This document shows positions 8,094 through 17,800 of a DNA stretch of 64,000 nt, in pieces. This DNA comes from Albidovulum aestuarii (GTDB lineage Bacteria > Pseudomonadota > Alphaproteobacteria > Rhodobacterales > Rhodobacteraceae), in assembly GCF_029961185.1 (NCBI RefSeq), contig NZ_JASBQQ010000005.1, positions 1 through 64,000 on the forward strand. The letters are read 5' to 3'. The position numbers and the translations under genes are program-made. The notes under the pieces are model-generated. The model saw only the letters and a list, made by a program, of their open reading frames with translations. It did no database searches and had not been told where the DNA came from. Position 1 is the stretch's first letter. Every line of letters starts with the position of its first letter.

Positions 8094-9326
8094 ATGATCA
8101 ATCGTAAGACGCTTCTCGCCGCATTGCTCTTAGGCACTGCGATTGTGAACCCTGCAGCGGCGGAAACGACGCTCAACGCACTCTTCATGGCGCAGGCTGC
8201 CTATAGTGAAGCCGACGTGCGCGCGATGACTGATGCGTTTATCGCGGAGAATCCGGACATAAAGGTCAATCTGGAGTTTGTTCCTTACGAAGGATTACAC
8301 GACAAGACCCTACTCGCGCTGGGGTCTGGATCGGGCTACGACGTCGTTCTGTTCGACGTGATCTGGCCCGCCGAATTCGCCGAGAACAATGTGCTGGTCG
8401 ACGTCACCGATCGGATCACCCAGGAGATGAAGGACGGCGTGTTGCCGGGGGCGTGGACCACGGTCGAATATGACGGCAAGCGCTACGGGATGCCGTGGAT
8501 CCTTGACACCAAGTATCTGTTCTACAACAAGGATCTTCTCGCTCAGGCTGGTATTACGGCACCGCCGACCACTTGGGAGGAGCTTTCGGAACAGGCTCAG
8601 GCCGTCCGGGAAATGGGACTTCTCGATCATCCCATCGTTTGGAGCTGGGCTCAGGCCGAGGCCGTGATCTGCGACTACACGACGCTCGTGAGCGCCAATG
8701 GCGGCGATTTCATCGCCGACGGCAAGCCGGCTTTTCAGACCGGCGGTGGGCTAGAGGCGTTGCAGTACATGGTCGACAGCTACGACTCGGGCCTGACGAA
8801 CCCGAATTCCAAGGAATACCTAGAAGAGGATGTCCGGCGGGTCTTCCAGAACGGTGAAGCCGCGTTCGCGTTGAACTGGACCTACATGTACAACCACGCC
8901 AACGATCCGAGCGAAAGCAAGGTCGCCGGCAATGTCGGTGTCGCGCCGGCACCTGGCGTTGCCGGGCAGAGCTTGGTCTCGGCTGTCAACGGCTCGATGG
9001 GGCTCGGCATCACCACGACCAGCGAGCACCCGGACGAGGCATGGACTTACATCACCTTCATGACCTCTCAGCCGACACAGAACGCTTATGCGCGTCTCAG
9101 CCTGCCTATCTGGGCGACGTCGTACGACGATCCTGCGGTTACTGCCGGTCAGGAAGACATGATCGCGGCCGCGAAGGTCGGGCTGGCGGCGATGTATCCG
9201 CGCCCGACAACGCCGGGTTATCAGGAGATGTCGGCCGCGCTTCAGCAGGCGATCCAGGAGGCATTGCTCGGTCAGGCGAGCCCCGCCGATGCACTCGCCG
9301 CGGCGGCAGAGGGGGGCGGGCTCTGA
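8094..9326 (+). CDS. Sugar ABC transporter, periplasmic substrate-binding protein
   Basis: A 410-aa family-1 (MalE/UgpB-type) solute-binding protein. The start is the ATG at 8094 because GGAG lies 6 bases upstream and it yields a clean signal peptide (MINRKTLLAALLLGTAIVNPAAAE). Typical features are the opening AYSEADVRAMTDAFIAENPDIKVN, the hinge-side YGMPWILDTKYLFYNKDLLAQAGI and the C-terminal HPDEAWTYITFM. It captures a carbohydrate in the periplasm and hands it to the two permeases encoded next. It is the first gene of a six-gene operon. The SIS isomerase and PfkB kinase in the operon suggest a sugar or amino sugar, but the exact ligand cannot be read from sequence. Confidence 0.92.
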   Translation: MINRKTLLAALLLGTAIVNPAAAETTLNALFMAQAAYSEADVRAMTDAFIAENPDIKVNLEFVPYEGLHDKTLLALGSGSGYDVVLFDVIWPAEFAENNVLVDVTDRITQEMKDGVLPGAWTTVEYDGKRYGMPWILDTKYLFYNKDLLAQAGITAPPTTWEELSEQAQAVREMGLLDHPIVWSWAQAEAVICDYTTLVSANGGDFIADGKPAFQTGGGLEALQYMVDSYDSGLTNPNSKEYLEEDVRRVFQNGEAAFALNWTYMYNHANDPSESKVAGNVGVAPAPGVAGQSLVSAVNGSMGLGITTTSEHPDEAWTYITFMTSQPTQNAYARLSLPIWATSYDDPAVTAGQEDMIAAAKVGLAAMYPRPTTPGYQEMSAALQQAIQEALLGQASPADALAAAAEGGGL

Positions 9327-9378
9327 TGGAGCGCCATGATACGGGCGGCGACTCGCGCCGCCCGGCATCTCGACACCA

Positions 9379-10290
9379 GTGCGTGCATTGCGGTCGCAAC
9401 GCTCGATGAGTCCAGGCTGGACAACGACCCGAGCATGGCTGCTGATGGTGCCATTGCTTCTCGTCATGCTGTCGGTGATCGGCTGGCCGTTCATCGACAC
9501 TGTCAGGCTATCTTTCACCGACGCACGGTTGGTCGGTGCTGGAGGAGATTTCGTCGGGGCCGCAAACTACCAACGGATCTTTGCCAGTACGGCTTTTTGG
9601 CGCGCCTTCTTCGTTACGACGGAATTCGCAGTCGTATCAGTCTTTGTTGAGGTGGTGCTCGGCGTTTTGGTGGCTCTACTCCTCTATCAGAATTTTCGCG
9701 GGCGAAATATCCTTCGGGCGCTTCTAATCTTGCCGTGGGCGCTACCGACTGTCGTCAATGCGCTACTCTGGCGACTCATCTACAATCCCGAATACGGCGC
9801 GCTCAACGCAATGCTCGTTCAGACCGGGCTGCTTGATGATTATCGATCTTGGCTCGGTGATCCGAACAGCGCGCTGGTCGCGCTCATCATTGCCGACGCG
9901 TGGAAGAATTTTCCTTTGGTCGCTCTCATCTCGCTCGCCGCACTCCACGCCGTACCGCACGACATCAAGGCAGCGGCCGTCGTAGACGGGGCAAACGCGC
10001 TTTCGCGGTTCCGCTACGTAATCCTGCCCTATCTCGTCGGCCCACTGATGGTTGCACTGATCCTGCGTACTATCGAGGCATTCAAGGTGTTCGACATTAT
10101 TTGGGTGATGACCCGTGGCGGCCCTGCAAACAGCACGCGGACGCTGTCCATCCTCGTGTATCAGGAGGCTTTTTCGTTTCAGCGGGCGGGATCTGGCGCG
10201 TCGCTCGCGCTGATCGTCACTCTGGCGGTCACGATGCTCGCGGTCGCCTATGCGGCGCTGATCCGCAAATCGGCGGGGGCACGGTTCTGA
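9379..10290 (+). CDS. Sugar ABC transporter permease, MalF/UgpA type
   Basis: A 303-aa inner-membrane permease with six predicted helices. The first is LLMVPLLLVMLSVIGWPFIDTV. The cytoplasmic EAA loop, which docks on the ATPase, is AAAVVDGANALSRFRYVILPYL. The GTG at 9379 is the assigned start; an ATG nine codons later (9406) is an equally good alternative. The gene lies 52 bases after the binding-protein gene and its stop overlaps the next start by one base (TGATG). Confidence 0.92.
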   Translation: MRALRSQRSMSPGWTTTRAWLLMVPLLLVMLSVIGWPFIDTVRLSFTDARLVGAGGDFVGAANYQRIFASTAFWRAFFVTTEFAVVSVFVEVVLGVLVALLLYQNFRGRNILRALLILPWALPTVVNALLWRLIYNPEYGALNAMLVQTGLLDDYRSWLGDPNSALVALIIADAWKNFPLVALISLAALHAVPHDIKAAAVVDGANALSRFRYVILPYLVGPLMVALILRTIEAFKVFDIIWVMTRGGPANSTRTLSILVYQEAFSFQRAGSGASLALIVTLAVTMLAVAYAALIRKSAGARF

Positions 10291-11135
10291 TGGAGCGGCA
10301 AAGCCTTGGCTTCACTGTCTTTCTTTACGTTTGCGCTGGCCTCCTAGCCATAATGATCCTCGCACCTTTCGCCTGGCTCTTCATAATGAGTATCTCTTCG
10401 ACGACCGATCTCGTTTCTAAACCGCTGCACTGGTGGCCAGCCGAAACCAACTGGTCGCGCTACCGCATTCTCACCGACCTTACGCCCAATACGCATGGTG
10501 CAGCGTTGATGACCGCGCTCGTCAACAGTATTGAAGTTGCCGCTATCGCGACCTTTGCCTCGCTCGTTGTCTCGGTGCCGGCGGGATGGGCGGTGTCGCG
10601 CACTCCCGCGGTTGGATGGTCGCTATGGCTCGTCATCGGAACCTACATGCTGCCGCCGGTTGCGCTGGCCGTGCCGCTTTACATGGGGCTTGCGGCGCTC
10701 GGCATGCTGAACACCAAGTTCGGCCTTGCGCTCGTTTATCTCACAATTCTCGCCCCGTTTACGGCGTGGCTTCTTAAATCTGGCTTCGACCCGATCCCGC
10801 GCGATCTTGAAAAGGCGGCCGCGATAGATGGCGCGCGACTTGACCAAACACTTCGGATCATCATCCTTCCGCTGGCCGCGCCGGTGATCGGCACAGCAGC
10901 GCTCTTCGCCTATCTTTTGGCTTGGGACGAATTCTTCTACGCGCTCCTGTTTACCTCCGATCACCGCGCCAAAACGGTCACGGTTGCCATCGCCGATCTT
11001 GCCGGCGGCAGGGTGTCCGATTACGGGCTGATTGCGACAGCGGGCGTCATCGCAGCGTTACCACCAGTAATCTTTGGCCTTGTTATGCAGCGGACTCTGA
11101 TTTCTGGTCTGACGAGGGGTGGGGTGAAGGGATAA
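10290..11135 (+). CDS. Sugar ABC transporter permease, MalG/UgpE type
   Basis: A 281-aa permease, partner of the preceding gene. It has six predicted helices, the typical opening ILAPFAWLFIMSIS, and the EAA loop EKAAAIDGARLDQTLRIIILPL that contacts the ATPase. The C-terminal SGLTRGGVKG is a MalG-like tail. The start overlaps the stop of the first permease by one base, so the two are translationally coupled at a fixed ratio. Nothing appears damaged. Confidence 0.92.
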   Translation: MERQSLGFTVFLYVCAGLLAIMILAPFAWLFIMSISSTTDLVSKPLHWWPAETNWSRYRILTDLTPNTHGAALMTALVNSIEVAAIATFASLVVSVPAGWAVSRTPAVGWSLWLVIGTYMLPPVALAVPLYMGLAALGMLNTKFGLALVYLTILAPFTAWLLKSGFDPIPRDLEKAAAIDGARLDQTLRIIILPLAAPVIGTAALFAYLLAWDEFFYALLFTSDHRAKTVTVAIADLAGGRVSDYGLIATAGVIAALPPVIFGLVMQRTLISGLTRGGVKG

Positions 11136-11143
11136 AGGGACCT

Positions 11144-12154
11144 ATGGCGACAGGGACCACATCGGGCCGCGAGGCAATCGAGAGTGAGATTGCGCGCCAG
11201 TGGTTGGACGCGCTTTCCAGCTTTGCCGATGTCCGAGACCGTGCGGATGAAGTTGCAGCCTCGATTCGACGAAGTGGCCGACTTCTCCTTCTTGGAATGG
11301 GGGCGTCACACGGTCTGAACCGGGCGGTCGAGCCGGTCTATCGGGCACTGCACGTGGATGCCGTGGCACTTCCCATTTCCGAACAGCTAGACCAGCCGCT
11401 TTCGATCGCTGACCGTACGATCATCGTCACCTCTCAATCAGGCGAAAGCGCTGAGGTTATTCGGTGGCTGAACGAGGTGGGTCCCGCAGCGGAGGCCTTC
11501 GGGTTGACGATGGCCCCCAACTCAACCCTCGCTCGGTCGCTGCCTAGCCTAATCGGCGCGGGCGGGGTGGAAACCGCCTTTGCCGCAACGCGCAGCATCT
11601 TGGTCTGTTTGGCGCTGCACGCGGCAATTCTGTCGGCACTCGGCACCGCCCCGACGACGTTTGTCCGGGCATTACGGTCACCCAAGGAGCCCGATATTTC
11701 TAATGCGGTGATTGCCCTAGCGGGCGTTCGCGCTGTGGTAACCTCGGGTCGCAGGCTTCAGGGCCTGGCCGAGGCGCTGGCGCTCGGATTGACGGAACTC
11801 TCGCGGCTGCCCTGCTTCTCGCTTGAGTGCGGCCAGCTTCGCCATGGACCAATGGAGATGTTGGGACCCGAGGTGGGTATGATTTTCCTGCGCGGCGACG
11901 ACCCGACAAGTGATCTTGTCCGCAATCTCGCCGAGGCGGTCGCGGCGACGGGGGCGCCGACGGTAGTTCTAGATTCCTCGGGCCGCACGCCCGTGAAAGG
12001 GGCAATCACCATCGATGCCGGGCGCCATGATGGGCTGGCCGCACTCGCAATACTCCTGCCTATCGCGCAACGCCTGATGATCGAATTCGCTGCAGTTAGG
12101 GTCAACGATCTGGGATGCCCCATCCGCAGCCAGAAGATTACGCGAACCGAATGA
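11144..12154 (+). CDS. SIS-domain phosphosugar isomerase/deaminase (GlmS C-half/AgaS-like)
   Basis: A 336-aa cytoplasmic protein with two SIS folds. The first holds the phosphosugar loop TSQSGES (residues 96-102). The second ends in an ECGQLRHGPMEML block, equivalent to the ExxHGP element of the GlmS isomerase domain. There is no glutaminase domain, so it should isomerise or deaminate an amino-sugar phosphate, or act on a similar ketose phosphate, but not make GlcN-6-P from glutamine. It starts 8 bases after the permease stop and overlaps the kinase gene by 4 bases, which ties it to catabolism of the imported sugar. FrlB- or AgaS-type activity is possible; the substrate is unproven. Confidence 0.85.
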   Translation: MATGTTSGREAIESEIARQWLDALSSFADVRDRADEVAASIRRSGRLLLLGMGASHGLNRAVEPVYRALHVDAVALPISEQLDQPLSIADRTIIVTSQSGESAEVIRWLNEVGPAAEAFGLTMAPNSTLARSLPSLIGAGGVETAFAATRSILVCLALHAAILSALGTAPTTFVRALRSPKEPDISNAVIALAGVRAVVTSGRRLQGLAEALALGLTELSRLPCFSLECGQLRHGPMEMLGPEVGMIFLRGDDPTSDLVRNLAEAVAATGAPTVVLDSSGRTPVKGAITIDAGRHDGLAALAILLPIAQRLMIEFAAVRVNDLGCPIRSQKITRTE

Positions 12155-13095
12155 ATGACCTGTCCCCCCTCGCTGTCGTCGGCAACGTCAATGTCGATCT
12201 GATCATGGGGCCGGTTGCGCCATGGCCACGGCCGGGTACCGAAATGATCGTCGGTGCCAGTGAAGTCAGATATGGCGGCGCAGCGGGGAATGTCGCGCTG
12301 GCCTGGCGCGCCCTTGGCCGTGAATTCCAGATTGCCGCTAATACTGGCCGAGATGCCCTTGGCAATTGGCTTCGCAATGGCTTTGCACCTCACTCCGACG
12401 TTTGGCCCGTGTCAGACGGGGCAACGATGATTTCAGTCGGCCTGACGCACCCCGATAGCGAGCGTACGTTCTTTACCACGAAAGGCCACGTCGCCGACCT
12501 GACTTGGTCCGATGTGCGCGGGACGCTGGACTGGACGCGGCTTTCCGGCGGAACGCTTCTCCTCTGTGGCACCTTCGTGACGGATGAGCTGACCGCGGAC
12601 TATGACAGACTGCTTGACCACGCGCGCGATCAGAACATTCGCGTAGCGCTCGACACCGGCTGGCCGCCGGGGGGATGGACGACGGCGACCCGCAACCAAG
12701 TTCTGGGTTGGTTAGGGCGGTGCGATTGCCTGCTTCTCAACGAGATCGAAACCCGTGAGCTTTCCGGCAGCCATGCGGCAGAAGAGGCGCCATCCATATT
12801 GCTGCCTTTGATGCCCGACGATGCGCTGGTCGTCGTCAAGTGCGGCGCAGGCGGTGTCGTCGCGGCGACGAGAGACCGGGAGATGCTCAAAGTGCCTGCG
12901 CCAGCGGTCGAGGTCGCGGACACGATCGGTGCAGGCGACATCTTCAACGCCGCGTTCATTGCGATTCGTGCAGATGGGCGGCCCCTGCTTGAATGCCTTG
13001 AAGCCGGCGTTCGCACGGCCACCGCCGCGATATCGACCTCGCCCCGCCGCTATGGCATGGATGAGGAACCGCCAACCCAAGGAGCCTCCGTATGA
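12151..13095 (+). CDS. PfkB-family carbohydrate kinase
   Basis: A 314-aa ribokinase-family enzyme. Evidence is the N-terminal substrate motif (VVGNVNVDLIMGP, then GGAAGNVALAWRALG, residues about 8-60) and the C-terminal signature DTIGAGDIFNAAF, whose GAGD Asp is the catalytic base. The start at 12151 was chosen because it overlaps the preceding stop by 4 bases (ATGA); an upstream in-frame ATG would overlap more. It should phosphorylate a sugar or sugar phosphate after uptake. Together with the SIS protein this resembles fructoselysine (frl) or aga-type pathways, but no aldolase is present in the operon. Confidence 0.9.
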   Translation: MNDLSPLAVVGNVNVDLIMGPVAPWPRPGTEMIVGASEVRYGGAAGNVALAWRALGREFQIAANTGRDALGNWLRNGFAPHSDVWPVSDGATMISVGLTHPDSERTFFTTKGHVADLTWSDVRGTLDWTRLSGGTLLLCGTFVTDELTADYDRLLDHARDQNIRVALDTGWPPGGWTTATRNQVLGWLGRCDCLLLNEIETRELSGSHAAEEAPSILLPLMPDDALVVVKCGAGGVVAATRDREMLKVPAPAVEVADTIGAGDIFNAAFIAIRADGRPLLECLEAGVRTATAAISTSPRRYGMDEEPPTQGASV

Positions 13096-14159
13096 GCACG
13101 CTCGATCTCATCGGAGTAAGCAAATCCTACGGCATCACCGAGATCCTGACGTCCATCGACATCTCGCTCGCCAGTGGCGAGTTCCTCGTGCTGCTCGGCG
13201 CCTCGGGATGCGGTAAGTCGACCATCCTCAACATCATCGCCGGCCTTCTGTCGCCCACGTCGGGTGAAATCAGGATCGACGGCAAGCGCATAAACGAAGT
13301 TCACCCTAAGAACCGCGATATTGCGATGGTCTTCCAGTCCTACGCGCTTTATCCCAACCTGACGGTGGAGCGTAATATCGGGTTTGGCCTCGAAATGCGC
13401 GGCGTGGGCAAGGCTGAACGCCAGGCGGCGATCGTAAAGGTCGCCCGGATACTCAAGATCGACGGATTGCTCGACCGCAAGCCGGCCCAGCTTTCCGGCG
13501 GGCAACGCCAGCGCGTCGCAATCGGACGCGCGCTGGTCAGAGAGCCTAAAATCTTCCTTTTCGACGAGCCGCTCTCGAACCTCGATGCCAAGCTCCGAAT
13601 GGAGATGCGAGCCGAGCTAAAACGGCTGCATCGGATGCTCGGGACGACCGTCGTCTATGTGACCCACGACCAGATCGAAGCGATGACTCTGGCCACAAGG
13701 ATCGCTGTAATGCGCGAGGGCCAGATCGAACAGATCGGCACGCCAGAAGAGATTTACAACAGGCCGGCTACAGCCTTTGTAGCCGAATTCGTCGGTGCTC
13801 CGCCTATGAACATGATCGACGCCACGCTGGATGCTGACGGCCTCCAACTGGAGGGATCGGGACAGCGGATCGGGTTACCGGGCAAGAGAGGCAGGTCGCG
13901 CCAGGTGATCCTAGGCCTTCGTCCCGAGGATCTTCACATCGCCGATGCGTCGGATGAATTGGTCATCGGCGCCACGGTGGATTTCGCCGAACCGACGGGC
14001 CCGGACATCATTGTCTTTGCCCGTCATGGCGGAAATCCGCTTGTCGCAAGTCTTCCATCGCATCTGCAAATTGACCCGGAAAGTCAGACCCGGTTTTCGT
14101 TTTCCATTGAAAACATGCATATTTTTGACCGGGCAACGGGTCAACGGATCGAACCTTGA
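13092..14159 (+). CDS. Sugar ABC transporter ATPase, UgpC/MalK type
   Basis: A 355-aa ATPase. Walker A is GASGCGKST (residues 36-44), the Q-loop is in VFQSYALYP, the signature is LSGGQRQRV and Walker B is IFLFDEPLSNLDAK, followed by the switch His in YVTHDQIEAM. A C-terminal TOBE/OB regulatory region (about 235-355) is as in MalK/UgpC. The start overlaps the kinase stop by 4 bases. It energises the two permeases encoded upstream and completes the importer. It is the last gene of the operon; no clear terminator follows. Confidence 0.95.
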   Translation: MSTLDLIGVSKSYGITEILTSIDISLASGEFLVLLGASGCGKSTILNIIAGLLSPTSGEIRIDGKRINEVHPKNRDIAMVFQSYALYPNLTVERNIGFGLEMRGVGKAERQAAIVKVARILKIDGLLDRKPAQLSGGQRQRVAIGRALVREPKIFLFDEPLSNLDAKLRMEMRAELKRLHRMLGTTVVYVTHDQIEAMTLATRIAVMREGQIEQIGTPEEIYNRPATAFVAEFVGAPPMNMIDATLDADGLQLEGSGQRIGLPGKRGRSRQVILGLRPEDLHIADASDELVIGATVDFAEPTGPDIIVFARHGGNPLVASLPSHLQIDPESQTRFSFSIENMHIFDRATGQRIEP

Positions 14160-14265
14160 CATGGTTTAGCCACAAAAAACCCAAGATCGCGGATTAGACC
14201 CGCTTTCCAGCGCGTGACAGATCGGACATATTCAAACTTTCCTAGATATTGGAAAGGACCTATCG

Positions 14266-14874
14266 ATGCGCGTGAAATCGAGCAAGCTTATTTTGGCCGC
14301 GGCAACCTGCCTGAGCCTGCCGGCCTGTGTGGAATCGCCGGTGTCCCGGGCGCAGAACCTTGACGCGAGGGTGGACTCCCCGACCCTCACGAGCGCGCAG
14401 CCAGCGGAAACCTCCAAGAATTTTTCAATCTACCTGACCGGATACACCTATTGGGACAATACGCCCCCTGGATCAGCAGCGATTGCCCGCCCGGTTCTTC
14501 GTCAGCGAGCCGGCGGTACGGGTACATGGAAAAGTCCAATCACGATTGCCGTGGGACATAGCATCGTTAACGGGCGCCAGACGCTCGACTACCCTGAGGG
14601 CACGCGGTTTTACCTTCCTCGGCTGAGAAAATACGCTATCGTCGAAGACGTCTGCGGTGACGGACCGACGCCACAGGGCGGGCCATGCCACACAGGTCAC
14701 AATGGTCACCCCTGGCTTGACATTTGGATTGGCGGCAAGGACGTGTCGCCACAGGAATCCGATGCCTGCGCCCGCCGCATCACCGCAGTTCAGACCGCGA
14801 TAATCAACCCTCCGCGCGACTTGCCGGTACAGCAAGGTGAGATTGCCACGGGCGGCTGTCAGGTCTTCCTCTGA
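14266..14874 (+). CDS. Lipoprotein with 3D/barwin-like double-psi domain
   Basis: A 202-aa protein. The N-terminus (KLILAAATCLSLPAC) ends in an LPAC lipobox, so it is a predicted lipoprotein. The mature part (FSIYLTGYTYWDN, then YAIVEDVCGDG and HPWLDIWIGG) has the spaced Asp residues of the 3D (double-psi beta-barrel) domain found in MltA and related murein lytic enzymes. Four Cys residues (VCGDG, GPCHTG, DACARR, GGCQVF) may form disulfides in the periplasm. A polysaccharide- or peptidoglycan-binding or cleaving role is inferred. It converges on the synthase-deacetylase fusion, with only 21 bases between the two genes. Confidence 0.6.
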   Translation: MRVKSSKLILAAATCLSLPACVESPVSRAQNLDARVDSPTLTSAQPAETSKNFSIYLTGYTYWDNTPPGSAAIARPVLRQRAGGTGTWKSPITIAVGHSIVNGRQTLDYPEGTRFYLPRLRKYAIVEDVCGDGPTPQGGPCHTGHNGHPWLDIWIGGKDVSPQESDACARRITAVQTAIINPPRDLPVQQGEIATGGCQVFL

Positions 14875-14895
14875 GATTCACAATAGGTTCGTCGG

Positions 14896-17800
14896 CTAAC
14901 CAGCGGGCGTTCGAATGCTTGCGATACGAATAAGCTTTCCCCAAGCAGCAATGCGGCCAGCAAGCGCATGGCCGACCGCTCGGTAAACGGTGATGTAGAG
15001 AAGTGGCCGATAGATTAACCTCTGAAGTGGCACGAGAAGGAGCAAATATAGATTTTCGCGCCGTTCGAACCTGAAAGCAAAAAGCGCCACGATTAAATCC
15101 AGGATTGGCAGCATTACCCAGCCTGCGATAACAACCAGAGACACATCGCCGCTCGTCAGGGGTAGGCCGCGAACAAGGTTTCCCGCGGCCATGATGATTA
15201 CGCTTACGAAGACCGCGTCTGCCAGTGGTGCCAAAAGCCCCAGCACAATGCCTGTAAGCCAAAGATCTGGGATCGAGACTAGGCCGACACCGCGTGCTGT
15301 CTTTGCCGCGCGACGGTGTTTCCAGGCCGTCTGCATCATGCCGAAGCTCCAGCGAAGTCGCTGTTTCATAAAGCCAGAGAGGGTCTCAGGCGCATCCGTG
15401 ATGGAATATGCGCGCTCTTCGAAAGCGATCCGATAACCCGCGCGCAGAATTGCGACCGTAAGGTCGGCATCCTCGGTAATTGTGTCGGGGGAATAGAACC
15501 CAACTTTCCTCACAGCCTCAACACGCCATGCACCGATAGCGCCGGGCACGACGAGCATCGCGTTCAGCCGTTCGGCGGCACGACGATCGATATTCTGTGC
15601 GGTGATGTATTCAAGTGCCTGCAATCGAGCAAGCAGACCGCGGCGATTGCCAACTTTGACGTTGCCCGCAATTGCGCCGACATGTGGATCCGCGAAATGT
15701 CCCATCAGCCTTCGAACCGCTTTGGGGTGCAGAAGGGTATCGGCATCGACGGCTACAACCACCTCGGTCTCGATCTCGGCGTAGGCGGCATTGAGCGCGC
15801 TGCACTTGCCGCCGTTTTTCTGACGTATCAGCCGCACCCTAGGATCGTGACGGAATTCCCGCTCCACCGTCTCCGCAGTGCCGTCGGTTGAACCGTCGTC
15901 GATTACGATGACGCGAATGTCCGGGTAGTCGGAGGCGAGCGCGGCGGCGACCCCGTCGACGATGACAAGCTCCTCGTTGAAGGCGGGAATGGCGATCGTC
16001 ACGGTAGTGAGCGGTTCTGCCAAGCCTGACGGATGTCGCCGCCGGAGAAGCGCGAGAGAAAGCATGATAAGCGAACGGACAATGCCGAAGCATACCGCCA
16101 CCCAGAAAATCCAGACCAGTACATGACCAGCTACGGCGGCGGTGACGAAGGAAGCGCGGTCGAGCGGTGTTAAATTGTCCGTTGCCAGTGGCATCATTTC
16201 GTCGCGCGATAGGCCGAGGAATTCTGAAAGCAGAACGATCCGATAGCCTTCTGCCCTGAGCCGGTCGATCAGCATCGGCAACGCGGCGACCGTGGCGGAA
16301 CGGTCGCCGCCCGCATCGTGCATTACGATGACCTTGCTCGCGTTCGATGCCATCTGCGCCATCACATAGTCAGTGATTTCAATGGCGCTCATGAATTCCC
16401 AATCGCGCGGCACGATGTCGGAGCCGGCGACCATGTATCCTTCTTTCTCTATTATGCTTTGCTGCGTGGCTTCATCCTTGGTGAGTGGGCCCTCGCTGCG
16501 TCCGTAAGGAGTGCGGAATAGATAGGTCGTGCGCCCCGTAACGCTTGCAATAAGCCGTTGGAGCGCGTTCAGCTCAAGCTGAGCCCGGACAACGCCCATC
16601 TCGTCACCCTCTGGATGAAAGAACGTATGCGAACCGACCTCGTGCCCTTCGGCAACCATGCGGCGGACGATAGAAGGATAATTCACTACGTTGGTGCCGA
16701 TTACGAAGAATGTTGCCGGAACGCCCTTCGCCTTCAGCACGTCAAGGATTGACACTGTGTAGTCCGGGTCGGGCCCATCGTCGAAAGTGATTGCAACAAC
16801 TTTATCCGCAGAGCTGCCATAGCGTTCTACCGAGATCGGGCGCGGTACACGATCATAGATCTCGCCGTCGATGAGACCCGTTGTTAGGTCCTTGAAGAAC
16901 CTGCGTTTTCCCGTGATCTCGGGTTTGGTGACCCTCCGGAATGGTCCGTCACCTGAATAGGAGACGTAATCTGTGAAACCGATAGTTTCGAGAGCACCAA
17001 CTTGCGACGGCTCTAACCCATTTCCGATCAGTGGCCAGGCGCCGGGATCCTCCAGGCCAGTTGACCAAAGAACAACCCCGGCCACAGGCTTTCGCATCAA
17101 GGTTAGAATTTGATTGTGTAGAGAAACAGCATCAAGAAGCCAGATCTCGGCTGAACGACCATCTTCGGTAGTGAAAGTCGCGCGGGTATTGAGCGATCCG
17201 GTCTCAACGGCGATCATCGACGTTTGGCGTGCTAGAAGCTCCATTGCCTCTGCAAAGGGCAACTTAACTGGTGAGAGATCTCCGTCGGTCCACATGTAGG
17301 CGAAGGATCCAAGAGCGAGACGCAGCTTGTTAGGTCCTACGGCAAATGCCGCGTCATCAACGAGTGTTTCGAACCAACTCTGGGCTGCAAGAGGCCCCGG
17401 CGGCGCGCCCGCATAGGGCTCCCGAAACGCCTGTAGGAGCACAGAATCGACCGCCTCGACAAGGGAGCCATCACGCCAGAGTCCGCCGTCGGCTTCGACG
17501 ACGAGGCAGCTATAGATTCCCGTCGGCAGCGCGGCTTTCAACGTCGACATCAATAAGCGCAGACCCGCTAGGTGTTTGGGCCCCACTTGCTGCGGATAGA
17601 TACAGATCCCGGAATAAGTGCCGCCCCTGATCTTTTCTTCCAGTGCGTTGACGATGCGCGCTCGGGCGTTCGCATCGTCGAGTATGGACGCGCCCGAATT
17701 AGTCGGGCTCGGCAGTGGTAGGAGCGCTACGAGTTCTAGACCCAAGTTTGGCGATGTACGTTTAAGGTCACGTAGAGCGTCTTCTGTTCCCGCCTCGCGA

